Assembly (NCBI GenBank): GCA_002840405.1
Contig: PHAR01000002.1
Coordinates: forward strand, 248,001 to 312,000
Reading direction: 5' to 3'
Source of the DNA: Deltaproteobacteria bacterium HGW-Deltaproteobacteria-8
GTDB lineage: Bacteria; Desulfobacterota; Desulfovibrionia; Desulfovibrionales; Desulfovibrionaceae
Length of the DNA: 64,000 nt
Part shown: one piece after another, positions 18,296-26,144 of the stretch
Position numbering within the stretch: the stretch's first letter is position 1
Layout: each line of letters opens with the position of its first letter
Translations under genes and position numbers: made by a program
The notes under the pieces: generated by a model
Databases searched by the model: none
What the model was told of the DNA's origin: nothing
The model's input: only the letters and a program-made list of their open reading frames with translations

Positions 18296-18789
18296 TCTCC
18301 GTCTCCTTGCTCGATTTCGGTGGGGGGTTCGAGAGTGCTGATGTCAAGCGGCAGGACGCGTGTCTCCTTGAGGGTGCTCAGGACGACCGTGGTTCGCGTG
18401 TCGCGCACGCCGGGGATGGCCCCGAACTGTTGCAGGATGTTTTGCAGGTGCTCGGTGTCGCGGGCGCGGACCTTGGCCAGATACGAGTCCTGGCCTGCGG
18501 TGTAATGCATCTCGAGCACGCCGGGCACCTTGGCCAGGGCCTTGCCCGTGTCCATGGCGCCCACGCTCTCCTCGACACGCACAAAGGTGAACGCCGTGAG
18601 GGTGAAGCCCACGTCCTTGGGGCGCAGCACGGCCTCAAAGCCCTTGATGATGCCCTTGCGCTCCAGCTTGCGCATGCGCTCCAGCACGGCCGAGGGCGCC
18701 ATGCTCACCTGGCGGGCGATTTCAGCGTTTGAGGTCCGCCCGTTGTCCTGAACTATCGTCAATATTTTTCTATCAATCTTATCGATCAT
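18292..18789 (-). CDS. Lrp/AsnC-family regulator
   Basis: A 165-residue protein. The winged helix lies at residues 1-55 (NAEIARQVSMAPSAVLERMRKLE) and the RAM/ACT-like ligand-binding domain follows to about 145. Lrp proteins sense amino acids. Overlap with putA makes proline or glutamate the likely effector, as for PutR/BkdR-type local regulators. The last 15 residues are acidic. CCGGAGGAC precedes the ATG, and a good promoter lies 23-51 bases upstream. Confidence 0.9.
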   Translation of the reverse strand: MIDKIDRKILTIVQDNGRTSNAEIARQVSMAPSAVLERMRKLERKGIIKGFEAVLRPKDVGFTLTAFTFVRVEESVGAMDTGKALAKVPGVLEMHYTAGQDSYLAKVRARDTEHLQNILQQFGAIPGVRDTRTTVVLSTLKETRVLPLDISTLEPPTEIEQGDGE

Positions 18790-18811
18790 TCTGTCCTCCG
18801 GCGTTCAGCCG

Positions 18812-18840
18812 AATAAAGTTCGTTTTCAGGAAAATGTCAA
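18812..18840 (-). promoter_or_regulatory. Promoter of the lrp-putA operon with a spacer palindrome
   Basis: On the minus strand TTGACA (18835-18840) and TTTATT (18812-18817) are 17 bases apart. The spacer holds a perfect TTTTC-AG-GAAAA palindrome (18823-18834), a natural place for a repressor such as the operon's own Lrp protein. Confidence 0.65.
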
Positions 18841-18914
18841 GGGGCGGTGGCGGGATCGTCCTTGCGGAATTCCATGTATTTGCTATTTCCTGAACGACTC
18901 AGGGAGGAGACCCC

Positions 18915-21146
18915 ATGCGCCGCTTCATCCAGGTCGTTTTGCTCACATGCCTGCTTCTCGCCTTGGCGGAGCCCGCTGGGGCCGAGCACCGCATTGCCCT
19001 GGTCATCGGCAACGGCGCCTACAAGGCCGCTCCGCTCAAGAATCCCGTCAACGACGCCCGCGACATGGCCGCCTCCCTGAAGCGGCTCGGCTTTGACGTG
19101 ACCCCGCTGACCGACGCGGGCCAGCAGCAGATGGACGCCGCAGTGCGCGAGTTCGGGCTCAAGCTGCGCCAGGGCGGGGCCGGGCTGTTCTACTATGCCG
19201 GGCATGGCCTCCAGGTGGCCGGGGAGAACTATCTGGTGCCGGTGAACGCCAACATCCAGACAGAGAGCGACGTGCGCTACACCTGCCTGCCTGCAGGGAT
19301 GGTGCTGGGCAAGATGGAGGACGCGCGCAACGATCTGAACATCATCATACTGGACGCCTGCCGCAACAACCCCTTTGCCCGCAGCTTCCGCAGCACGGAG
19401 CAAGGCTTGGCCAAGATGGACGCGCCCACGGGCTCGCTCATCTCCTACGCCACGGCCCCGGGGTCCGTCGCTTCCGATGGCCAGGGCAAGAATGGGCTGT
19501 TCACCCAGCATCTCCTGCGCAACATGGCGACTCCGGGCCTGCCCATCACCGAGGTGTTCATGCGCGTGCGCCAGAGCGTGGTGGCGGAGACCAAGCGCAA
19601 GCAGGTGCCCTGGGAGGCCTCAAGCCTTATCGGGCAGTTCTATTTTTCCGGCACGGCGGCGAACCAGCCGCCATTGCCCGCCACTGTTGCGGCCGTCTCT
19701 CCGGTCCCGGCCACGGCCCCGGCCAAGCCTCTTGACCTCAAGGCCGAGAAGAAGCGCGTGGCCGAGGAGGCCGTCCGGCTCAAGCGCGAGCAGCAGGAGC
19801 TGGCACAGTTGCAGGCCTTGCAGGCGCAACAGGACCGCCTGGAGGCGGAGCGCCAGAAGGTGGAGCAGGCCAAGCTCCTGGCCCTGGCCCCGCGCCCGAA
19901 GCAACCGCCCCAGGCCCAGCAGGCCGTACCCGTTCACCCGGAGAGTTTCCTGGAAGGCGGATACCGTCTGGTGGGCGAGCTGTTTTCATACTCTCCCGTG
20001 GAGGCCATGGTGCAGTTCGCCTTTGACGGAACCGACCTGACGGGCAGTGCCTCCGGGCATTTCGGCCCGCATACGTTCACGGGCAAGGTCCAGGAGATCG
20101 AACTGGGCAAGGGTGTGCTGCAGTTCGTTATTGTGAGCAAACCGGTATTCATGCAGGAGAGATACTACCGCTTCACCTGCAGCGTCTCTCCGGGGTTCGA
20201 CACGCTCACGGTGGTGAGTGTGGAGGCCAGGAACGCGGACGAGCCAAATTTCGACGGGGCCTTGCGGAAGTTGCAGAGCGGGCATTTCGTCCGGGTGGCC
20301 CAGCGGCCTAAGCAAGCGCCCCAGGCCAAGGCCCACGCCGCGCAGTTCGCGCAGCTTGCCCGGGCAGGGCTGCCAGATGCCCGCGCCTATTTTGAGCAGG
20401 CCGTGCAGGCCCGTCCGAACGACGCCGATGCTCGGGCCGGGCTGGCCATCGCGCTGGTCTTTTCCGGCCGCGAGGCCGACGCCAAATACCAGTTCCAGCG
20501 CTTGAGCGAGTCCGGCGCGCAGACTGCGGGCGTGCGCCTGGCCAAGGGGCTGCTGCTCGGTCTGGAGGGCAACGCGGACGCCAACTATCAGCTCAACCGG
20601 GCGCAGGAGGAGGGCGCGGACCGGGCGCTGGCGCTGCTGTGCCAGGCCGTGGTTGCGGACCGCAAGGGTGAGATGGAGCGGGGCCAGAAGCTCATGGAGA
20701 GCTACGCTGCTCTGGTGCCCGAGGTTGAGCGCGGAGAACACGTAAAGATACTGGACAAGAACCTGAACCTTGCCGGCAATATGGTCGGGAGCTTCAAATG
20801 GGTCATGCCGCCTGATTACGAGGGCGGCTATGGCAAACTGGACATCGTCTTCAGGCGGGCTGGCAGTGGGCTCGCAGCTGCGGCCACAGGGAAATTTTGG
20901 GCTTTTTCAGGGGATATCACGGTGCAGGATGTGCAGCTCAAGGGGAAGACGCTGATGTTCACCCTCAAGGTGTACAAGGTGCTGTTCGGTTCCCTTGACG
21001 ATGCCTCGACCTATCGGTTTACGTGCGACCTTTCGGGCAGCCTGGATGTGATACCCGTGCCTGTCGTGGAGTGGGTGCCTGGACGCGACGGTAAGTTTGT
21101 CACCAGAAGAGACTACGCAAACACGCGGCTGGAACGCCAGTTGTAG
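18915..21146 (+). CDS. Secreted caspase-like (peptidase C14) protein
   Basis: A 743-residue protein with a signal peptide (1-23). Residues 24-245 form a caspase-fold domain with His97 (YYAGHG) and Cys149 (LDACRNN), the metacaspase-type dyad. A coiled coil follows (about 275-320, Gln/Glu/Lys rich), then two related beta-rich modules (about 345-440 and 625-715) around a TPR-like helical part. Caspase-like proteases cut after basic or acidic residues; the substrate is unknown. The signal peptide puts it in the periplasm or outside. AGGGAGGAG precedes the ATG. Confidence 0.88.
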   Translation: MRRFIQVVLLTCLLLALAEPAGAEHRIALVIGNGAYKAAPLKNPVNDARDMAASLKRLGFDVTPLTDAGQQQMDAAVREFGLKLRQGGAGLFYYAGHGLQVAGENYLVPVNANIQTESDVRYTCLPAGMVLGKMEDARNDLNIIILDACRNNPFARSFRSTEQGLAKMDAPTGSLISYATAPGSVASDGQGKNGLFTQHLLRNMATPGLPITEVFMRVRQSVVAETKRKQVPWEASSLIGQFYFSGTAANQPPLPATVAAVSPVPATAPAKPLDLKAEKKRVAEEAVRLKREQQELAQLQALQAQQDRLEAERQKVEQAKLLALAPRPKQPPQAQQAVPVHPESFLEGGYRLVGELFSYSPVEAMVQFAFDGTDLTGSASGHFGPHTFTGKVQEIELGKGVLQFVIVSKPVFMQERYYRFTCSVSPGFDTLTVVSVEARNADEPNFDGALRKLQSGHFVRVAQRPKQAPQAKAHAAQFAQLARAGLPDARAYFEQAVQARPNDADARAGLAIALVFSGREADAKYQFQRLSESGAQTAGVRLAKGLLLGLEGNADANYQLNRAQEEGADRALALLCQAVVADRKGEMERGQKLMESYAALVPEVERGEHVKILDKNLNLAGNMVGSFKWVMPPDYEGGYGKLDIVFRRAGSGLAAAATGKFWAFSGDITVQDVQLKGKTLMFTLKVYKVLFGSLDDASTYRFTCDLSGSLDVIPVPVVEWVPGRDGKFVTRRDYANTRLERQL

Positions 21147-21323
21147 CAGCCGCCGTAGCCAATGCTGTGACCTCTCTGAAGCGCTCCGCTTGCATGCTCG
21201 CTAGGAGATATGAAACAGCCGGGCGAGCGCGTATGCACGGCCCCAGTGCTGGCATGCAAATTTTGCCTGAAGCGCTGCGCTCCCTTTGCCTTTCCCGCCC
21301 ATTTGCGCTAGCCAGTTGGCATA

Positions 21324-22372
21324 ATGCGGCAAGCCTCCAAAAACGATGTCCTTCCGGAGGGCCTGAGTGTCAGCGACGCCGACGGCGTCCTGGCCCTCAC
21401 CTTTTCTGGCGACCTGAACAGCGCCACAGTGACCCATCTCTGGGAGCCGGTGCTGGCGCGCGTGCGCGCGGCCGGGGCGGAGGTGCGTCTGGTTCGCCTG
21501 GATCTCGCAACCGTGGGCTACATCGACGGGGCCGGGCTGGCGCTTCTGGTGAAGCTGCGCGCCGAGGCCGAGGCCAAAAAGGCGCAGGTGGAGATTCTGG
21601 GCCTGTCCGAGAGCCACATGCACCTGCTGAGCCTGGCTGGCGACGCCGAGCGCGAGGCCGCCCAGAAGCCCCAGGAGCGCCGGGGCCTCAAGGGCTTGGC
21701 CGGGGTCGGCATGGGCGACGTCATGGCCAGCATGGTCGATGTGGTGTCCTTTGTGGGCGAGTTCTGCTGCTTGTGGGCTTCCTCATGGGGCTCATTATGA
21801 GCTTCCAGTCGGTGATCACCCTGCAGCGTTTCGGCGGGGAGATCTTTGTGCCGAACATGCTGGGCCTGGTCATGTTCCGCGAGATGGGGCCGCTGGTGAC
21901 GGCCATCCTCTTGGCCGCCCGCTCGGGCTCGGCCTTTGCGGCGGAGATCGGCACCATGCGCGTCAACGAGGAGCTGGACGCCATGACCACCATGGGCATC
22001 AGCCCGGTGCGCTTCCTGGTGGGGCCGCGCATCCTGGCCTCGCTGGCCATGGTGCCGTTCATGACCCTGTTCTTCAACTTCGCCAGCCTCGTAGGCGGCG
22101 CGCTGGTCATGATCTCCATCGGCTTTCCGCTGGTGACCTTCACCTCGCGCGTGTTCGCCAACGTCACGTCCGGGGACCTGGTGGGCAGCTTCGTGAAGAT
22201 CATCGTCTTCAGCCTGCTGGTGGCCGGGGTGAGCTGCCTGCGCGGACTGCACACCGGCGGCGGGGCCAGCGCGGTGGGCCGCAGCACCACCAGCGCCGTG
22301 GTCAGCGGGCTCATCCTCATCACCATCGCCGATGGGCTCTTCGCCGTGCTGTTCTATTACCTGAAGATTTGA
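21324..22372 (+). pseudogene. mlaE: mlaE-type permease with N-terminal STAS domain, broken by deletion/frameshift
   Basis: The N-terminal part (21324 to about 21763) encodes a STAS domain (SGDLNSATVTHLWEP, YIDGAGLALLVKL) and the beginning of the permease (SMVDVVSFVGE). The permease then continues in another frame from about 21764 (LLLVGFLMGLIMSFQ, ARSGSAFAAEIGTMRVNEEL) to 22372. Compared with family members about 35 residues between these points are missing and the frame is shifted, so no full-length permease can be made. A collapsed assembly is the alternative, because the rest of the operon is intact. MlaE is the membrane subunit of the phospholipid transporter MlaFEDB. Confidence 0.85.
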
Positions 22373-22397
22373 TAGGACTTGTGGAGTGGAGACGGAC

Positions 22398-23243
22398 ATG
22401 AACGGCGACGGCACCGACGACACCATCATACGCGTGCAGGACTTGTCCTGCGCTTACGGCTCCGAGGTCGTCCTTGAGGACGTCTCCTTCGACGTGCGCC
22501 GGGGCGAGGTGTTCGTGGTCATCGGGCGCTCCGGCTGCGGCAAGAGCACGCTGCTCAAGCACATGATCGGGCTGCTTGAGCCCGTGAGCGGCAGCATCAT
22601 CCTGAACGGCCGCGACATCGTCGCTGCCAAGAGCGCGGATCGCATTGAGATTTTGAAGGGCATCGGCGTCATGTACCAGGGGGGCGCGCTGTTCGGGTCC
22701 ATGAGCGTCCTGCGCAACGTGGGCCTGCCGCTGGAGGAGTACACCGACCTGCCCCAGGAGGCCGTGGACGCCATCGCCCGGGTCAAGCTGTCCCTGGTGG
22801 GGCTGGAGCGCTTCGGCCACTTCATGCCCACGGCCCTTTCCGGCGGCATGGTCAAGCGCGCGGCCATCGCCCGGGCCATGGCGCTGGACCCGCCCATCCT
22901 CTTTTTGGACGAGCCCTCCGCAGGCCTGGACCCCGTGACCTCCGCCGGGTTGGACGGGCTCATCCGCAGCCTGGCCGAGACCCTGGGCATCACCTTTGTC
23001 ATCGTCTCCCATGAGGTGCCGAGCATCCTGTCCATTGCCGACCGGGTCATCCTCCTGGACGACGCCGTGAAGGGCATCGCGGCCGAGGGCGACCCGCGCG
23101 AACTGAATGCCACAAGCGTTGAGCCAGAGGTTCGCCGTTTCTTCGACCGCGAGGTCGCGCCGCGCGGCGCGCACCTGCCCGCAGCACAACCCAATTCCGT
23201 GCCCGTTACCGTGCCCATTACCGTGGAGGAAGCTCGGCCATGA
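22398..23243 (+). CDS. mlaF: MlaF-type ABC transporter ATPase
   Basis: A 281-residue ATPase with Walker A GRSGCGKST, the MlaF-type signature ALSGGMVKRAAIARA, Walker B ILFLDEPSAGLDP and a switch His in VSHE. It powers lipid trafficking between inner and outer membranes. GGAG at 22388-22391 favours the ATG at 22398 over an upstream GTG. The gene follows mlaE by 25 bases, and its stop overlaps the mlaD start by 4 bases. Confidence 0.93.
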   Translation: MNGDGTDDTIIRVQDLSCAYGSEVVLEDVSFDVRRGEVFVVIGRSGCGKSTLLKHMIGLLEPVSGSIILNGRDIVAAKSADRIEILKGIGVMYQGGALFGSMSVLRNVGLPLEEYTDLPQEAVDAIARVKLSLVGLERFGHFMPTALSGGMVKRAAIARAMALDPPILFLDEPSAGLDPVTSAGLDGLIRSLAETLGITFVIVSHEVPSILSIADRVILLDDAVKGIAAEGDPRELNATSVEPEVRRFFDREVAPRGAHLPAAQPNSVPVTVPITVEEARP

Positions 23244-24388
23244 TCCGAGGCGGCGACTCTTTCAAACTCGGCCTGTTCGTCATTGGCGGCGCGCTTTTGC
23301 TCCTGGTGGTGCTCTTCGCCCTGGGCGCGGGACGCTTCTTCCAGAAGACCTACACCATCGAGACCTACATGAACGAGTCCGTGAACGGGCTTGAGCAGGG
23401 CTCGGCGGTGAAGTTCCGGGGCGTGCGCGTGGGCAGCGTCTCGGAGATCGGGTTCGTGGCCGTGAAATACGGCAGCAAGGCCGAGGGCCACCGCTACGTG
23501 TACGTGGAGTGCACCCTGGATAAGGACCTGTTCGGCGGCATGGGCACCAAGCCCGCCGCACAGCAGGCCGCAGATGAGGTGGAGCGCGGGCTGCGCGCCA
23601 GGCCCGTCTCCCAGGGCCTCACCGGACAGCTGTACCTGGGACTCGACTATGTCGACCCCTCGCGCAACCAGCCCCTGCCCATCAACTGGGAGCCCAGCCA
23701 CATCTATATTCCCTCGGCGCCGAGCACTCTGTCCCGCGTGGAGCAGGCCGTCCTTGGCATCAGCAACACCCTGGGCGGCTTGGACGCGGCGGATCTGCCC
23801 GAGGCCGTGAAGAGCTTCCGGCGCTTCGCCGACAGCGCCAGCACTGTGCTCGAGGGCACCGACGCCCGTGAGATCGGCACGCGCCTGTCCGCCACCCTGG
23901 AGCAGACGCGCAAGCTGCTCACGCGCATCAACACTCTGCTGGCCGACCCGGCCGTGGACACCATCCTGCCCGACGCGGCCAAGACCATGTCCGGAGCGCG
24001 CAAGCTGGTGGAAGGCTCCGGCGGCGACGCGGCGACCCTGCTGCGCGAGGCCCGAGAGACCACCACCAGTCTCAAGGCCTCGGCCAAGGCCCTGGAGACC
24101 TTCCTGACCAGTCCGGCGACAAAGAAGCAGTTTGCCGAGCTGCCCGGCGCCATGCAGCAGGCGCGCGAGACCGTGAGCGAGCTCAAGAGCGCGGCTACGC
24201 GCCTGAACGCCGTGCTGGGCCGCGTGGAAAGCCTCACGGCCTCGCAGCAGGGCAACGTGGAGTCCGTGCTGGACAACGCGCGCCAGCTCATCGAGAACCT
24301 GCGCGAACTCACCGGCGAGGCCAAGCGCTATCCCTCGGGGGTGCTCTTTGGGCCGCCGCCAAGCAAATCGCCCCTGGGTGGGCAGTAG
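23240..24388 (+). CDS. mlaD: MlaD-type MCE-domain protein
   Basis: A 382-residue protein. Helix near residues 10-32 anchors it in the inner membrane. The MCE domain (about 38-150) has the family core EQGSAVKFRGVRVGSVSEIGF and a long helical C-terminal part (about 160-365), which is longer than in E. coli MlaD. MCE proteins form hexameric rings or tubes that carry lipid across the periplasm. Translationally coupled to mlaF. Confidence 0.93.
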   Translation: MIRGGDSFKLGLFVIGGALLLLVVLFALGAGRFFQKTYTIETYMNESVNGLEQGSAVKFRGVRVGSVSEIGFVAVKYGSKAEGHRYVYVECTLDKDLFGGMGTKPAAQQAADEVERGLRARPVSQGLTGQLYLGLDYVDPSRNQPLPINWEPSHIYIPSAPSTLSRVEQAVLGISNTLGGLDAADLPEAVKSFRRFADSASTVLEGTDAREIGTRLSATLEQTRKLLTRINTLLADPAVDTILPDAAKTMSGARKLVEGSGGDAATLLREARETTTSLKASAKALETFLTSPATKKQFAELPGAMQQARETVSELKSAATRLNAVLGRVESLTASQQGNVESVLDNARQLIENLRELTGEAKRYPSGVLFGPPPSKSPLGGQ

Positions 24389-24396
24389 GGGGCCTT

Positions 24397-25035
24397 ATGC
24401 CGCACGGTCAGCGCTGGAATATTCTGGTTTTTGTGGCTGCGCTGCTGCTTCTGGGCTCCTGCGTGAAGCTGGAACAGAAGCCTCTGGACAAGCATTTCTA
24501 CGCCCTGGAGGTGGCCCGGCCCGGCGTGGCCCTGATGACCTTCGCCTCCCCGGAGACGCTGCTCGTTCGCCGTGTGCAGGTGGCGCCGCGCGTTTCCGGC
24601 CGGGAGCTGGTCTACCGCACCGGGGAGTCGACCTGGACGGCGGATTTTTACAACCTGTTCTTCGTGATTCCGGCGGACATGCTGACCCAGGACCTGCGTA
24701 GCTGGCTCGGCAGGGCGGGGCTCTTCGCCAACGTCATCGACCCGTCGAGCCTGGTTCTGCCTGGCTACATCCTGGAGGGCAACGTCAGCGCCCTGTACGG
24801 CGATTTTGCGTCCGGTTCCGGAAAGGGGCCGGCCCAGGCCGTGGTGGAGATGCAGTTCCTGCTGCTCAAGAACACTGCGGGCGAACGCAAGGTTGTCATG
24901 ACGCGCGACATCCGCAAGACCGTGCCCCTGGCCGCCAACACCCCGGAAGCCCTGGTGCGCGCCCTGCGCCAGGCCGTGACCGAGGTCAACGTCGAGCTTG
25001 AGGTCGCGTTGCGCGAAGCCGTGGCGCGCCAGTAG
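24397..25035 (+). CDS. ABC-type transport auxiliary lipoprotein (PqiC-like)
   Basis: A 212-residue lipoprotein. The signal sequence ends with the lipobox LLLGSC (Cys at about residue 25). The mature part contains the ABC_trans_aux pattern seen in PqiC-type proteins (FYALEV near the start; YNLFFVIPADMLTQDLRSWL in the middle). It is probably the outer-membrane partner of the MCE system and closes the mla-like operon 8 bases after mlaD. Confidence 0.85.
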   Translation: MPHGQRWNILVFVAALLLLGSCVKLEQKPLDKHFYALEVARPGVALMTFASPETLLVRRVQVAPRVSGRELVYRTGESTWTADFYNLFFVIPADMLTQDLRSWLGRAGLFANVIDPSSLVLPGYILEGNVSALYGDFASGSGKGPAQAVVEMQFLLLKNTAGERKVVMTRDIRKTVPLAANTPEALVRALRQAVTEVNVELEVALREAVARQ

Positions 25036-25041
25036 GCGGCC

Positions 25042-25239
25042 TCATCCGCCGAGCTGCCCCAGGCCGAGCCCGGCCAGCATTGCCAGACAGGCCCAGAACA
25101 GGGTCTTCACCACGCCGGCCACGGCGGAAGAGAGCCGTCCCATGAGCGGCGGGGGTTGATGGTGCGCCCCGTCCCTGAGGTCCTCGGGGCGGAACAGGTA
25201 CTGCACGAACCGCCAGCATTCTGAAAGCATCGGCACCAT
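25042..25239 (-). CDS. Small membrane protein
   Basis: A 65-residue protein with a polar N-terminal half and one membrane helix (VVKTLFWACLAMLAGLGLGQL, about 43-63). An AAGGAG site lies 8 bases before the ATG at 25239, which supports translation. It lies between the MCE operon and the LysE-type exporter on the strand of the latter. No family is recognised. Confidence 0.6.
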   Translation of the reverse strand: MVPMLSECWRFVQYLFRPEDLRDGAHHQPPPLMGRLSSAVAGVVKTLFWACLAMLAGLGLGQLGG

Positions 25240-25272
25240 GTCGCGATCTCCTTGCCTTTCCTCTCGCCAAGC

Positions 25273-25935
25273 CTAGAACAATCCGCCCGGAAGCAGGCCC
25301 CTGGCCATGGGGGCCGCGCTGGCCACCAGCGCCACGGCCATGGCCCAGTTGAAGACACGCAGCTTCCTCTGGTCCTGCAACAGGCCGCGCATGAACGAGC
25401 CGAGCACCGCCCAGGCCCCGCAGCAGGGCATGCCCACCACCAGGAAGGCCGCCGTGACGAGGAGCGCGCCCAGCACGGGCTGGTCCGGCGGGGCATAGGT
25501 GCTGGCAGCGGTGATGCACATCATGAGCGCCTTGGGGTTGACCCACTGGAAGGCCGAGGCCTGCAGAAAGGTCATGGGTCTGGCGCTGGCGGCTGTTTGT
25601 GCGGAGGCGGCTTGCTGCGCGGGTGCATCGTCCTGTGCGAGAGTCGCGGGCGGCAGGGACGTGCCGATGGCCCAGGCCAGGTAGAGCATGTAGCCCAGCC
25701 CGAGGACCCGAAAGCCTGTGTACAGGCCGGGCACGGCCTCGAAGATCATGCCCACGCCCAGGCCCAGGGCCAGCTGCATGAAGGTGAAGCCCAGGGTCAC
25801 GCCCAGCAGGTGCGGCAGCGTGCGCCGCAGGCCGAAGTTCACGCCCGAGGACAAGAGCAGGGCGTTGTTCGGCCCGGGCGTGATGCTGGTCACAAAGGCA
25901 AACACGCAGAGGGAGTATGCGGCTTCCGGCGTCAT
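25273..25935 (-). CDS. LysE/RhtB-family exporter
   Basis: A 220-residue integral membrane protein with about six helices. The family N-terminus SITPGPNNALLLSSG and the central motif FQWVNPKALMM are present. It probably exports an amino acid or related metabolite. The gene is divergent from a MocR-type regulator 209 bases away, a pairing frequent for this family. Confidence 0.88.
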   Translation of the reverse strand: MTPEAAYSLCVFAFVTSITPGPNNALLLSSGVNFGLRRTLPHLLGVTLGFTFMQLALGLGVGMIFEAVPGLYTGFRVLGLGYMLYLAWAIGTSLPPATLAQDDAPAQQAASAQTAASARPMTFLQASAFQWVNPKALMMCITAASTYAPPDQPVLGALLVTAAFLVVGMPCCGAWAVLGSFMRGLLQDQRKLRVFNWAMAVALVASAAPMARGLLPGGLF

Positions 25936-26019
25936 GGCAGCCCCCCTGTGTCCCTCAAGTCTGACGCCGCGCGTCTGCTCATGGTCCCTCCTGCGTCTTG
26001 CATCTTTGTGTTGCTATGG

Positions 26020-26038
26020 ATACAATTTATGATTGTAT
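26020..26038. promoter_or_regulatory. Inverted repeat between exporter and MocR gene
   Basis: ATACAAT (26020-26026) and ATTGTAT (26032-26038) form a perfect 7-bp palindrome around TTATG. It lies 85-103 bases before the exporter start, in an AT-rich divergent region, and could bind a regulator. Confidence 0.45.
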
Positions 26039-26107
26039 TCATTCATAGTGTTGTTAAGTGGCAATGGTGAGTTAACAAGAAATGCCTGCCTCGGTTGATG
26101 AGATATG

Positions 26108-26136
26108 TTGACATCAATGTACGGTCAATGTATTTA
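26108..26136 (+). promoter_or_regulatory. Promoter and direct-repeat operator of the MocR gene
   Basis: TTGACA (26108-26113) and TATTTA (26131-26136) are 17 bases apart. Within this span TCAATGTA occurs twice (26114-26121 and 26125-26132), 11 bases apart, one helical turn. MocR regulators typically bind direct repeats, so this suggests autorepression. The expected transcript start falls about on the ATG at 26145. Confidence 0.6.
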
Positions 26137-26144
26137 TTGTAGCC

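Noticed and set aside
17724-18347. Other frames across putA
   Set aside because: Shadow frames without domain content; putA is complete in one frame.
21303-21325. TTGCGC and CATAAT before the mlaE start as a promoter
   Set aside because: Only 11 bases separate them and the -10 would overlap the start codon.
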